A DNA stretch of 64,000 nt. Source: Bacteroidetes bacterium 43-93. GTDB lineage: Bacteria > Bacteroidota > Bacteroidia > Chitinophagales > Chitinophagaceae. The notes below the pieces were generated by a model. That model did not search any database and had not been told where the DNA came from. It saw nothing but the letters and a program-made list of their open reading frames with translations. The DNA lies in NCBI GenBank assembly GCA_001897855.1, contig MKUO01000005.1, positions 62,001 to 126,000 of the forward strand, in the 5' to 3' direction. A program made the position numbers and the translations under genes. Positions 43,754 to 53,716 of this stretch are shown here, piece by piece. The number at the start of each line of letters is the position of its first letter. The stretch's first letter is position 1.

Positions 43754-44812
43754 ATGCAGCAGTTATTAGAAACAGAAGCGATAGATCTGTTAAAGAAATT
43801 AGTATCGATACCATCCTTCAGTAAAGAGGAACAGGGTACGGCGTATGCGCTGCAGCAATACCTGCAATCGAAAGGTATTAAAGCTGACAGGCATGTAAAT
43901 AATGTCTGGGCGGTTAATAAATATTTTGATGCTGCGAAACCAACCATTTTGCTGAATTCGCATCACGATACGGTAAAGCCTAACCCCGGATATACATTAG
44001 ATCCATTTTGTCCAACTGAGAAGGAAGGTAAGTTATATGGCTTGGGTAGCAATGATGCGGGAGGATGCCTGGTGTCATTGTTAGCTACGTTCTTATACTT
44101 CTATGATAAGCAAGATCTGAAATATAACCTGTTGTTTGCTGCAACTGCTGAAGAAGAAATATCGGGTGTAAATGGGATAGAATCTTTGCTGCCTGTTATT
44201 GGCAATATCTCTTTTGCTATAGTAGGCGAACCAACCTTAATGGATATGGCTATAGCAGAAAAAGGGTTATTAGTGATAGATTGCGTAGCAGAAGGTGTTG
44301 GTGGACATGCTGCAAGAGAAGAAGGCGAGAATGCCATCTATAAGGCATTAAAAGATATTGAATGGTTCCGTACCTATAGGTTCCCGGAGGTTTCTCCCTT
44401 ATTGGGACCAGTGAAAATGAGCGTGACCATGATACAGGCAGGTACACAGCATAATGTGGTGCCCGCAAAGTGTGCTTTTACTGTAGATATACGCATAAAC
44501 GAGTGTTACACTCATGAACAGATGCTGGATAGCATCAGGCAACACGTGAGCTGCACCTGCACACCAAGAAGTATGCGATTGCGTTCTACGTCTATTGACG
44601 AACAACACCCTGTAATACTTGCAGGTAAAGCTTTGGGCAAGCAAGTGTACGGTTCTGCAACCTTGTCGGATAAATCATTGATGCCGTTCCCTGCATTGAA
44701 GATGGGCCCCGGCGATTCGGCAAGAAGCCATACGGCGGACGAATTTATTTATATCAACGAGATCAAAGAAGGCATTGCCACATATATTCAATTACTAAAC
44801 CAGGTATTATGA
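43754..44812 (+). CDS. argE: M20-family deacylase (N-acylcitrulline/ornithine deacylase)
   Basis: 352 residues from the ATG at 43754, 1 bp after argB. Metal-binding motifs NSHHDTVKP, GLGSNDAGG and ATAEEEISG, plus dimerisation domain GVGGHAAREEG. In this operon with argF', it should remove the acyl group from N-acylcitrulline before argG acts. Its stop overlaps the argH start. Confidence 0.92.
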   Translation: MQQLLETEAIDLLKKLVSIPSFSKEEQGTAYALQQYLQSKGIKADRHVNNVWAVNKYFDAAKPTILLNSHHDTVKPNPGYTLDPFCPTEKEGKLYGLGSNDAGGCLVSLLATFLYFYDKQDLKYNLLFAATAEEEISGVNGIESLLPVIGNISFAIVGEPTLMDMAIAEKGLLVIDCVAEGVGGHAAREEGENAIYKALKDIEWFRTYRFPEVSPLLGPVKMSVTMIQAGTQHNVVPAKCAFTVDIRINECYTHEQMLDSIRQHVSCTCTPRSMRLRSTSIDEQHPVILAGKALGKQVYGSATLSDKSLMPFPALKMGPGDSARSHTADEFIYINEIKEGIATYIQLLNQVL

Positions 44813-46104
44813 AACTTTGGAGTAAAGACGATACCCATGTATCAGATAATATAGTGCAGTTTACTGTAGGCAGGGACCGCGAGTTCGACATGTTACTTGC
44901 GAAATATGATGTACAAGGTTCGTTGGCGCATGTGGCGATGTTGCACCAGGTAGGGTTATTATCCGCTGATGAATACCCCGTTATCAAACAGGGGCTGGAA
45001 GATATATTGAAGGATATAGAGTCAGGCAAATTCGAGATCGATAACGATTCTGAAGATATCCATTCGCAGGTAGAGTTAATGCTCACGGAACGTATTGGCG
45101 AACACGGTAAGAAAATACATAGTGGCCGCAGTCGCAATGACCAGGTGGCTGTGGATATTAAACTATACCTGCGCGATGCATTACTGGAAATAAAGAGAGG
45201 AGTATTGCAACTGTTTACACTTTTGCAGCAACAAAGCGAAACGTATAAAGATGTGCTTTTGCCGGGGTATACCCATTTGCAGGTAGCAATGCCATCTTCA
45301 TTCGGGTTGTGGTTTGGTGCGTACGCAGAAAGCCTGGTTGACGATATGGAGTTGTTGCATACGGCCTATAAGATCACCAATAAAAACCCTTTAGGCAGCG
45401 GGGCCGGCTATGGTTCGTCTTTCCCTTTGGACAGGGCTGCAACAACGGTATCCCTGGGCTTAGGCGATATGCATTATAATAGCGTATATGCTCAAATGAG
45501 CAGGGGTAAGACCGAGCGCTTTGTAGCAATGGCTATGAGCAGCATTGCTGCAACACTTGCGCGCCTGAGCATGGATGGATGCCTTTATATGAGCCAGAAC
45601 TTTGGTTTTATATCCTTCCCCGATGCACTAACTACCGGTAGCAGTATTATGCCGCATAAAAAGAACCCCGATGTGCTGGAACTGGTAAGGGCAAAATGTA
45701 ACCGCATCCAGGCATTGCCTAACGAGCTGGCGATGATAATGGTAAATCTACCATCCGGCTACCACAGGGATATGCAATTGACGAAAGAGATACTCTTCCC
45801 GGCTATTGAAGATATGAAGCAATGCCTGGAAATGGCCTGCATCATGTTCAGCCAGGTGAAAGTGAATGACCGGATATTAGAAGATGAGAAATATAAGTAC
45901 CTGTTTACCGTAGAAAGTGTGAATGGGCTGGTAAATGCCGGTGTGCCATTCAGGGATGCGTATAGGCAGGTGGGTAATGAGGTAGCAGCAGGGACTTACC
46001 AATACAACCTGCAATCGCTCAGACATACCCACCAGGGCAGCACCGGGAATCTGTGTACCGAACAAGTTCGCGCGGTAATGGAAAAGGCTTCCCAAGGCTG
46101 GTAG
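44809..46104 (+). CDS. argH: Argininosuccinate lyase
   Basis: 431 residues. Fumarase-superfamily signature GSSIMPHKKNPD, with HSGRSRNDQVAVD and DMQLTKE. It releases arginine and fumarate and is the last gene of the operon. Confidence 0.96.
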   Translation: MKLWSKDDTHVSDNIVQFTVGRDREFDMLLAKYDVQGSLAHVAMLHQVGLLSADEYPVIKQGLEDILKDIESGKFEIDNDSEDIHSQVELMLTERIGEHGKKIHSGRSRNDQVAVDIKLYLRDALLEIKRGVLQLFTLLQQQSETYKDVLLPGYTHLQVAMPSSFGLWFGAYAESLVDDMELLHTAYKITNKNPLGSGAGYGSSFPLDRAATTVSLGLGDMHYNSVYAQMSRGKTERFVAMAMSSIAATLARLSMDGCLYMSQNFGFISFPDALTTGSSIMPHKKNPDVLELVRAKCNRIQALPNELAMIMVNLPSGYHRDMQLTKEILFPAIEDMKQCLEMACIMFSQVKVNDRILEDEKYKYLFTVESVNGLVNAGVPFRDAYRQVGNEVAAGTYQYNLQSLRHTHQGSTGNLCTEQVRAVMEKASQGW

Positions 46105-46133
46105 ATAATCGGCCAATAGCTGCAAAGATTGAC

Positions 46134-46141
46134 TATTTTTG
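46134..46141 (+). promoter_or_regulatory. -7 element of the helicase gene
   Basis: TATTTTTG, full TAnnTTTG match, ten bases before the ATG at 46151; it separates this gene from the arginine operon. Confidence 0.5.
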
Positions 46142-46150
46142 TAGCTTCTT

Positions 46151-47479
46151 ATGAAATTCAGCGATCTGAATCTTACCAAACCGATCTTAAATGCACTGGA
46201 CGATCTTGGGTACACAACGCCCACTACCATCCAGCAAAAGGCATTTTCCGTGATCATGTCCGGTAAAGATGTTTGTGGTATAGCGCAGACCGGCACCGGT
46301 AAAACATTTGCCTACCTGCTGCCAGCTATCAGGCAATGGTCCTTTGCCAGGGATAAAAGCCCGCAAGTATTGGTGATAGTGCCCACCCGTGAGCTGGTGA
46401 TGCAAGTAGTAGAAGCTGCGAAGAAGCTTACGACCCACATGAGTATAGAAGTGGTAGGTGTGTTTGGTGGGGTAAATATGAAGCCACAGGTAGACGCGCT
46501 GGAAAATGGAGTAGATATAGTAGTGGCAACACCGGGTCGCCTTTTAGACCTGCTTTATCATGGTTCGTTCAGAACAAAAGGGTTGAAGAAATTAGTGATA
46601 GACGAGGTAGATGAAATGCTGAACCTGGGTTTCCGCAGCCAGTTGAATAGTATTTTAGATCTACTACCCGAAAGAAGACAAAACCTGCTTTTTTCTGCAA
46701 CCATTACTGAAGAGGTAGAAGGGCTGATCGACACTTACTTCAATACGCCTATAAGAATAGAAGCTGCACCAACGGGTACTCCATTGGAGAATATCCAGCA
46801 AAGAGCATACTATGTGCCCAACTTCAATACCAAGATCAATTTACTGGAGTTGCTGTTGAGGCAGAACGAGGATATGAGCAAAGTATTGGTGTTTGTAGCC
46901 ACGAGGAAGCTCGCTGATGATGTGTTTGAAAGAATGGCAGAGCAATTTCCCGACTTGGTTGGTGTGATACATTCTAATAAGGATCAGAACAATCGTTTTA
47001 ATACCGTAAGAAAATTTCAGAGTGGTGAATACCGTTTCCTGATAGCGACAGATATTATAGCCCGCGGATTGGACGTAGCAGAAGTGACGCATGTAGTGAA
47101 CTTTGACCTTCCTGAAGTACCGGAAGACTACATACATCGTATAGGCCGTACCGGCAGGGCAGATAAAAAAGGGATAGCGATCAGCTTTATTACGGAAAAA
47201 GAAAAAGAGCAGCAGGAAGCCATTGAAAGCCTGATGAATCATGCTATCCGTATAGATGAATTACCTGCCGACCTGGAAATATCTGATGTGCTTACTGAAG
47301 ATGAGAAGCCCAAAGTCTTTATGAGGGATATCCTGGTAAAGCTACCTAAACGTGAAGACGTAGGGCCTGCATTTCATGAAAAGAAAGCAAAGAACAAGAA
47401 AGTAAATATCAAGATCAGCCATAAAGAAAAGATGATGGCTAAATACGGCAAACCTAAAAAGCGCGCCCCTAAAAAATAA
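46151..47479 (+). CDS. DEAD-box ATP-dependent RNA helicase
   Basis: 442 residues. Q motif (GYTTPTTIQQKAF), Walker A AQTGTGKT, PTRELV, DExD box as DEVD, SAT in LLFSATI, and HRIGRTGR in the second RecA domain, then a basic tail (KKRAPKK). It unwinds RNA in ribosome assembly or decay. The box reads DEVD rather than DEAD, a known variation. Confidence 0.95.
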   Translation: MKFSDLNLTKPILNALDDLGYTTPTTIQQKAFSVIMSGKDVCGIAQTGTGKTFAYLLPAIRQWSFARDKSPQVLVIVPTRELVMQVVEAAKKLTTHMSIEVVGVFGGVNMKPQVDALENGVDIVVATPGRLLDLLYHGSFRTKGLKKLVIDEVDEMLNLGFRSQLNSILDLLPERRQNLLFSATITEEVEGLIDTYFNTPIRIEAAPTGTPLENIQQRAYYVPNFNTKINLLELLLRQNEDMSKVLVFVATRKLADDVFERMAEQFPDLVGVIHSNKDQNNRFNTVRKFQSGEYRFLIATDIIARGLDVAEVTHVVNFDLPEVPEDYIHRIGRTGRADKKGIAISFITEKEKEQQEAIESLMNHAIRIDELPADLEISDVLTEDEKPKVFMRDILVKLPKREDVGPAFHEKKAKNKKVNIKISHKEKMMAKYGKPKKRAPKK

Positions 47480-47481
47480 GC

Positions 47482-48309
47482 ATGTCGCTCTATATTGCAT
47501 CCATCAATTCAGGCAGTAACGGTAATTGTTATTACGTAGGTAATGACAAGGACGCTGTATTGATAGATGCAGGCATATCGTGCCGGGAAACGGAGAAGCG
47601 TATGCGTAAGATTGGGTTATCTATGAACAAAGTGCGCGCTGTATTCATCTCGCACGAACATGGAGATCATATCAAAGGATTGGAGAGTATCAGTACCAAA
47701 TACTCGCTACCTGTTTATATCACTTCTCAAACTTTAAAACATAGCAGGCTTTTATTACCCAAAGACTTGTTACAGGTTTTTGAAACCAATGTGCCGGTTT
47801 CTATAAATGATCTAAACATTACTGCATTCAGCAAGCAGCACGATGCAGCAGAGCCGCATAGTTTTATAGTACAGGGTAATGAAGTAACCATAGGCGTGTT
47901 TACCGACCTGGGGCGGGTATGCGAAAACCTTATCTATCATTTTAAGCTGTGCCATGCTGCATTCCTGGAGGCGAACTATGACACTGCTATGCTGGAACGG
48001 GGACGATATCCCATCCATCTTAAAAACAGGATACGCGGTGGTTATGGCCACTTGTCGAACCTGCAGGCATTAGAGCTGTTTGCTAAGCACCGGCCAGCAC
48101 ATCTTTCTCATTTATTGCTGGCGCATTTATCCCGCGACAATAATGACCCGCGCCTGGTATCTGACCTCTTCAATAAATATGCAGAAGATGTGCGTATTTC
48201 TATAGCATCCCGTGATGAGCAATCAGAGGTATTTCATATCGTATCGGGAAAACATCCCGTGGTACAACCCATACGTAAGGAAGTAGTGCGACAGGCTACG
48301 CTGTTTTAG
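47482..48309 (+). CDS. MBL-fold metallo-hydrolase, YycJ-like
   Basis: 275 residues. Begins SLYIASINSGSNGNCYYVGN, then metal motif SHEHGDHIKG and later HLSRDNNDP, as in the YycJ/WalJ group of single-domain MBL hydrolases. Likely a nuclease-type member. It lies 2 bp after the helicase stop. Confidence 0.88.
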   Translation: MSLYIASINSGSNGNCYYVGNDKDAVLIDAGISCRETEKRMRKIGLSMNKVRAVFISHEHGDHIKGLESISTKYSLPVYITSQTLKHSRLLLPKDLLQVFETNVPVSINDLNITAFSKQHDAAEPHSFIVQGNEVTIGVFTDLGRVCENLIYHFKLCHAAFLEANYDTAMLERGRYPIHLKNRIRGGYGHLSNLQALELFAKHRPAHLSHLLLAHLSRDNNDPRLVSDLFNKYAEDVRISIASRDEQSEVFHIVSGKHPVVQPIRKEVVRQATLF

Positions 48310-48442
48310 GCTGACAGAAATTCATAATTGCTCAGCTTGTTTTAATGTTTTCTCTTGTTCTTAAGTCAATTTGTCAAATCGCCATGCGGTGGAATATGAA
48401 TTGATGTAAGTATTCATAGTAAAATAAAAATTGATAATATAT

Positions 48443-50329
48443 ATGCAGGAAAAAGGTACTATATCCATCCACACGGAGAATATCTTCCCGATCATTAAGA
48501 AATTTTTGTACTCAGATAATGAGATATTTCTACGCGAACTGGTATCTAACGCAACGGATGCCATCCAGAAACTGAAAAGGCTTTCATCCCTGGGGCAATA
48601 TAACGGTGAATTAGGTAACCTGCAGGTAGAAGTAAAGCTGGACAAAGAGAATAAAACCATTACCATCTCGGATAATGGTATTGGTATGACGGCCGAGGAG
48701 ATCAAAAAGTATATCAACCAAATAGCTTTTTCGGGCGCAACAGAATTCGTTGAGAAATTCAAGGATGCAAAAGATGCCAATGAGATCATTGGTAAGTTTG
48801 GCCTTGGATTTTATTCGGCCTTCATGGTTGCCAACGTTGTAGAGATCCAAAGCCTGTCTTACACAGAAGGAGCTGAACCTGCTAAATGGGTATGTGATGG
48901 TAGTACGGAATTTGAAATAGGAGCGGGCAGCAAGACATCAAGGGGTACGGCTATTATCCTGCATATCAACGAAGAATCAGAAGAGTTCCTCGATGAGCAT
49001 AAGCTGCAACAAATACTGGATAAATACTGCAAGTTCTTGCCCATACCCATAAAATTTGGAACCAGAACAGAAAGCCAGCCTGATGGTGAAGATGCAGATG
49101 GCAAAACCCAATACAAATCAGTAGAGGTTGATAATATCATTAATGATACTACCCCTATATGGACAAAAGCGCCATCGGACCTGGCAGACGAAGACTATAA
49201 AAAATTCTACCGCGAGCTGTATCCATTTTCTGAAGAGCCATTGTTCTGGATACATCTGAATGTAGATTATCCATTCAACCTTACAGGTGTATTGTACTTC
49301 CCTAAGGTGAAGAATGAGCTGGACCTGCAGCGTAATAAGATCAAATTATATTCGCGCCAGGTATTTATTACAGATGAGGTTAAGGATATTGTACCGGAGT
49401 TCCTGATGCTGTTGCACGGCATTATTGACTCACCGGATATTCCATTGAACGTATCGCGTAGCTTCCTGCAGGCGGATAGCAATGTAAAGAAGATCAATAG
49501 CTATATTACCAAGAAAGTAGCAGATAAATTATCGGAACTGTTTAAAAAAGACAGGAAAGAATTTGAAGATAAATGGCAGGATATAGGTTTGTTTGTGAAG
49601 TATGGCATGCTCAGCGAAGAGAAGTTCTACGAGAAAGCCAAAGAATATGCTTTGCTGCAAAACACCGGTAAAGAATACTTTACCATAGACGAATACAAGA
49701 CTAAGATACAAGACCTGCAAACCGATAAGGAAGGAACACTTGTGATACTCTATACCAGCGATGCAGAAAGACACGATTCTTACATAAAAGCAGCTAATAA
49801 CAAGGGCTATGATGTATTGGTGATGGATTCGCCGATAGACTTGCACTTTATAAGCAGCCTGGAGCAGAAGCTGGAGAAAGTAGCCTTTAAACGCATTGAC
49901 GCAGATATAGCGGATAAACTGATAGAAAAAGATGTGAAGGTAGATCATGTATTGACTGAAGATGAAACTAAGAAGGTGACTTCTATATTCGAGAAAGCTA
50001 TCAGCCGTGGCGATATGAATGTATCTGTAGAAAGTTTAAGTGCTGATGATATGCCTGTGACTGTAACTACGGATGAATTTATGCGCCGCATGAAGGATAT
50101 GTCGAAAACAGGCGGTGGTATGATGGGCATGTACGGTATGCTGCCGGACAACTATAAAGTATCTGTAAATGGCAACCATAAACTAATAGAGAAAATACTG
50201 AAAACAACAGATGAAGCGGAACAGGCTAAACTTGCGAAACATGCGTTTGACCTTGCTTTGCTTTCTCACGGAATGTTGAAAGGGAAAGACCTGACAGAGT
50301 TCCTTGCCAGGAGTGTAAGCCTTATTTAA
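48443..50329 (+). CDS. htpG: Molecular chaperone HtpG (Hsp90)
   Basis: 628 residues from the ATG at 48443 (a TTG at 48431 is also in frame). GHKL ATPase domain with IFLRELVSNATDAI, ISDNGIGMT, GKFGLGFYSAFMV and SRGTAIILH; middle domain with NVSRSFLQADSN. No MEEVD tail, as in bacterial forms. Confidence 0.96.
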   Translation: MQEKGTISIHTENIFPIIKKFLYSDNEIFLRELVSNATDAIQKLKRLSSLGQYNGELGNLQVEVKLDKENKTITISDNGIGMTAEEIKKYINQIAFSGATEFVEKFKDAKDANEIIGKFGLGFYSAFMVANVVEIQSLSYTEGAEPAKWVCDGSTEFEIGAGSKTSRGTAIILHINEESEEFLDEHKLQQILDKYCKFLPIPIKFGTRTESQPDGEDADGKTQYKSVEVDNIINDTTPIWTKAPSDLADEDYKKFYRELYPFSEEPLFWIHLNVDYPFNLTGVLYFPKVKNELDLQRNKIKLYSRQVFITDEVKDIVPEFLMLLHGIIDSPDIPLNVSRSFLQADSNVKKINSYITKKVADKLSELFKKDRKEFEDKWQDIGLFVKYGMLSEEKFYEKAKEYALLQNTGKEYFTIDEYKTKIQDLQTDKEGTLVILYTSDAERHDSYIKAANNKGYDVLVMDSPIDLHFISSLEQKLEKVAFKRIDADIADKLIEKDVKVDHVLTEDETKKVTSIFEKAISRGDMNVSVESLSADDMPVTVTTDEFMRRMKDMSKTGGGMMGMYGMLPDNYKVSVNGNHKLIEKILKTTDEAEQAKLAKHAFDLALLSHGMLKGKDLTEFLARSVSLI

Positions 50330-50352
50330 TTACAACGTTATAGATATAAAAG

Positions 50353-50377
50353 AGACGCCACCTTTAAGGTGGCGTCT
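50353..50377. terminator. Bidirectional terminator between convergent genes
   Basis: Ten-pair stem GACGCCACCT (50354-50363) with AGGTGGCGTC (50367-50376), loop TTA, plus an outer A-T pair. T-rich on both strands. Confidence 0.85.
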
Positions 50378-50381
50378 TTGG

Positions 50382-52238
50382 TTATTGTAATACTAGCTTT
50401 TGTACGGATCTATCGGGGCCGGTGCTGACTTCTATATAGTATATGCCACGTGAAAAGCCTGCTGTATTGATTGTTTCTTCCGTTGCAGGGTGTTCCATAT
50501 TCTTTTGATATAATACGCTGCCTGTAACATTTAGTATTTTGATTGTTGCAGGTGTGTGCATTTTCTCGAGGCCGGAAATGGATACCCGGTTTGTTGCCGG
50601 GTTAGGAAATATGCTGATAGCAGTGTTATTGCTTTGTACAGTGCTAACCGAAACAGGTGCCGTAACAGTATCGCAAGACCAATCTGAGTAGCTGCCATCC
50701 TTGCACCTGGTACGTACGCAGATATAGTAATGTTCGCCCGGGTTACCATTTATCAGCATTGTATTAGCTGAGGTCAGGGTGCCAAAATTAGGTGTACCGG
50801 GGGAAGTAGTAACTGCAAACTCATAGCTGGCAGCACCAGCTACAGTATCCCAATAAACATTGATAGAACTTAATACGGTGCCCATGTGTAAAACAGGCGC
50901 TGCGCATAAGGAGCCGGTTTTTAATTTGGCAATATAATAGTTGTAGCTGAGGGGTGCTAAGGGCACTTTCAATGTGTCAAGTATCAATGCAGAATCGTCG
51001 CGTACCATGCCTGTAATAAAGATGTTAGTACCATCTGTATTTGCATGTTGCACGCTGGCAAGTGCAGCATTCGTAGCTCTGAGCCAAAGCGGGGTGCCGT
51101 CATATTTATATGCAATAACTGCACTTGCGTTTTGAGTGCCTACATTAGCGACAATGCCATTACCACAATCGATATAATTGTGAACGGACGGGACTAAAAC
51201 CAACTGGCTATCAGTGGCTACCGCCGTAAAAGGATTTTCCATATCCACCCTTGTTACAACAGTATCTTTTACCGACCGTATCCAGCGTACATGGCCGTCG
51301 CTATCCAGTGAGGCGGCAAGATAATTACCATTGAAGAATGCAGTTGGTTTAGGTATGAGATTGCCATCCATACTCATAGTATCATGGATGGGGCCGGTAT
51401 AATAAATAGTATTGTTGTTGGCGATATTGAGGCGGCGACTGGTGCAGGTAAAGTCGTTCATGAACATAGACCAGTCATAAGTGCCATTTGCCCTGTAGCG
51501 CACGATATAAGTAAAGTATAGATTGTTTATTGTTATTGGCTGGTTGCCAAAAGTATCTATTGAAAATCCGGGGCATGATCCCGCTACATAAATATTGCCG
51601 CCATCATCGGCCACCACAGAATTTACATAGCCTGCCTGAGCCTGCCTGACAACAGTAGTTTGTGTTCCTGTGCCTGTTTCTATTTTATAAATAATGTTTG
51701 AGAGTGCAGAATCTGTAGGTACATACAGGTAATGATCCCTGAAAAATAAGGAGGCCGCCTGCGTATTATAATCGACACCAATAGGTGTGAACCATTTCAA
51801 GGCGAGTGTGCCAACATCCAGCCTTGCAACAAAGTAGAAAGGCCCGTTAGCTGTGGTATTTATTTTGCTAAAGCTACCATACTGCAAGCTGTCGTAATAA
51901 GCACCCAGCAAATACCAGTTGCCGAAGTTATCTGATTTGATATCAACAATGCTCACCTTGCCGGTGATAAAAGTATCGGCCTGTTTGACTCCCTGCTGAG
52001 AAAAAACGGTAAGTTTTACATCACCATAAGGATAGGGATTGACGCTATAATTTACTTTATTCATCGTTGCCCATAAAACCTGGGTGCCACTTGCCGCGCT
52101 TACCTCTTTTCGCAAACCAATGCCGGATGAAATATTAAGAGCTGTATCTGTTTGCACCCATTGCCATGCAGGACTTTGGGCATTTACAGAAAGTATTGTT
52201 GTTAACACGAAGAGAAGGAGGAGGGTATAGTTTTTCAT
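50382..52238 (-). CDS. T9SS-secreted protein with fibronectin-like and repeat regions
   Basis: 618 residues. Signal peptide (MKNYTLLLLFVLTTILSVNA), then a long beta-rich region with repeated strand pairs resembling a beta-propeller (VVADDGGNIYVAGSCPGFSID, NNTIYYTGPIHD), a fibronectin III-like region near 445-530 (INVYWDTVAGAASYEFAVTT) and a C-terminal type A sorting domain (ISIFPNPATNRVSISG ... GIYYIEVSTG). Surface or released; ligand unknown. Confidence 0.85.
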   Translation of the reverse strand: MKNYTLLLLFVLTTILSVNAQSPAWQWVQTDTALNISSGIGLRKEVSAASGTQVLWATMNKVNYSVNPYPYGDVKLTVFSQQGVKQADTFITGKVSIVDIKSDNFGNWYLLGAYYDSLQYGSFSKINTTANGPFYFVARLDVGTLALKWFTPIGVDYNTQAASLFFRDHYLYVPTDSALSNIIYKIETGTGTQTTVVRQAQAGYVNSVVADDGGNIYVAGSCPGFSIDTFGNQPITINNLYFTYIVRYRANGTYDWSMFMNDFTCTSRRLNIANNNTIYYTGPIHDTMSMDGNLIPKPTAFFNGNYLAASLDSDGHVRWIRSVKDTVVTRVDMENPFTAVATDSQLVLVPSVHNYIDCGNGIVANVGTQNASAVIAYKYDGTPLWLRATNAALASVQHANTDGTNIFITGMVRDDSALILDTLKVPLAPLSYNYYIAKLKTGSLCAAPVLHMGTVLSSINVYWDTVAGAASYEFAVTTSPGTPNFGTLTSANTMLINGNPGEHYYICVRTRCKDGSYSDWSCDTVTAPVSVSTVQSNNTAISIFPNPATNRVSISGLEKMHTPATIKILNVTGSVLYQKNMEHPATEETINTAGFSRGIYYIEVSTGPDRSVQKLVLQ

Positions 52239-52359
52239 AAACCGGGTGTTTGTATAAAAATACGAACATCTCCATCGCTATGATTAACCTCTGCGCCTAA
52301 GCAGGATTAAAACCTGATTAATGCTGATTTTTGGCAGATGAGTTGAGATTAGCCATTAT

Positions 52360-53172
52360 TTAATCGTGTATGGCTAATACAGGCAAGTGGTTCAGATTTG
52401 CCAATTGTTTGGTATAGCTTTTATTGAACAGACTGTACCAAAGGCCATGCTTATGCGGTATCACTATCAGCAAGTCGATGCCTTTAGTTTTTACAAAATC
52501 TGATACCCCTTTGATCACGTATTTATCCTCTATGACGTGGTATTCTGGCTTTATGTCATTAAAAGCTTCCCTGACGGTAGCCACATTTTTGTTGGTATCT
52601 ACTAAAGATGCTTTGGGAGTAACATGTACAATATATAGTTGCCCTTCCGCGGTTTTTACAATGTTCTTGATCGTCTTAACCTGCTCCGGCAGGCAAGGGC
52701 TTTTATAATCGCAGGCGAGGGCTATATGTTTTACAGGTTTGTAGCTGATATGCGGAGGTACCACTAAGATGGGGCAGGTAACGGTTATTAAAGCATTCAG
52801 CCAGTCGCTATCCCATAAAGTAAGGTCTGAGTATTCCATATTAGCGCCCATCACTATGGCCCGCAGGCCCAGCTCTTTGTTCAATTCCTGCAGCGATTCC
52901 AGGAAGCCGCCTATCATCATCTGGCCATCTACCTGCACACCAGGAAATGCAGAATGTACGCGGTCCAGCTCTAGCTGCAACATGTCCTTTTCTGAACTAA
53001 GCGCATCATTTACCGTTGCCAGGCTAAGCCCTTCTCCTGTGTAAGTAGAAGGTATCGTGTAAATATGTACCAGTACTATTTTGCAATTATTGTCTTTTGC
53101 AAAAGCACAGGCGTAGTTCATCGCATTGATGGATGATTCTGAAAAATCGGTTGCAACTAATATGGTATCCAT
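52360..53172 (-). CDS. Universal stress protein, tandem USP domains
   Basis: 270 residues: two USP domains in tandem. The first starts TILVATDFSESSINAMNYACAFAKDN. The second starts KHIALACDYKSPCLPEQVKTIKNI and lacks the usual ATP-binding GxxG(x9)GS motif. It is cotranscribed with the MarR gene (15 bp apart). Cytoplasmic stress role. Confidence 0.9.
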   Translation of the reverse strand: MDTILVATDFSESSINAMNYACAFAKDNNCKIVLVHIYTIPSTYTGEGLSLATVNDALSSEKDMLQLELDRVHSAFPGVQVDGQMMIGGFLESLQELNKELGLRAIVMGANMEYSDLTLWDSDWLNALITVTCPILVVPPHISYKPVKHIALACDYKSPCLPEQVKTIKNIVKTAEGQLYIVHVTPKASLVDTNKNVATVREAFNDIKPEYHVIEDKYVIKGVSDFVKTKGIDLLIVIPHKHGLWYSLFNKSYTKQLANLNHLPVLAIHD

Positions 53173-53187
53173 AACTGTGTGTGTTTA

Positions 53188-53637
53188 TCAGATATGTTCT
53201 TTGAGATTTTGTTCCAGCTTTTGAAGCAATGACATACAGCGTTCCAGTTCATTTATATCCAGGCCTTTACCCGCAGCAGCATACATCTCATCAATGAACG
53301 GTTGCACCTCGGCTTTGGTGGTCTTGCCTTTTGGAGTAAGATGTACCAGTTTGTTGCGGCGATCGTTCTCATCCTCCTGCCTGTACACCAGGTCGCGCTT
53401 GGTAAGATTATCGATCAGGTAAGTCATGCTGGCTTTATCTTTCACAGTGAGGTTAGCGATCTCCTGCTGATTGATGCCATCCTGGTTCCAAAGGCAGGCA
53501 AGTACCTGCAGCATTTCGAATGTGAGGTCGACATCATGTTCTTTAAACTTACTTTGGATAAACTGGCGATAAGCAATATTTACGGACGCGATCTTACGGG
53601 TAAACTCAATAATAGTTGTATGTTTTGCTTTTGCCAC
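53188..53637 (-). CDS. MarR-family transcriptional regulator
   Basis: 149 residues with the winged helix of MarR (INQQEIANLTVKDKASMTYLIDNLTKRDLVYRQEDENDRRNKLVHLTPKG). The start is GTG: an in-frame stop four codons upstream leaves no other start before residue 43. A full -7 match lies 5 bases upstream, so the mRNA is probably leaderless. It likely controls the USP gene behind it. Confidence 0.92.
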   Translation of the reverse strand: MAKAKHTTIIEFTRKIASVNIAYRQFIQSKFKEHDVDLTFEMLQVLACLWNQDGINQQEIANLTVKDKASMTYLIDNLTKRDLVYRQEDENDRRNKLVHLTPKGKTTKAEVQPFIDEMYAAAGKGLDINELERCMSLLQKLEQNLKEHI

Positions 53638-53641
53638 GGTA

Positions 53642-53649
53642 CAAAATTA
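53642..53649 (-). promoter_or_regulatory. -7 element directly before a GTG start
   Basis: Minus-strand TAATTTTG, full TAnnTTTG match, its last G five bases before the GTG of the MarR gene. Confidence 0.6.
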
Positions 53650-53716
53650 TATTAATTAGTTAAGTCCTTTACTATTTTTGTAACTATAGTTGGATAGCTA
53701 AATTATATATAAACTC

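Noticed and set aside
53673-53680. Plus-strand TATTTTTG promoter antisense to the cytochrome gene
   Set aside because: An isolated -7 match with no -33 element or gene; such matches are expected by chance.
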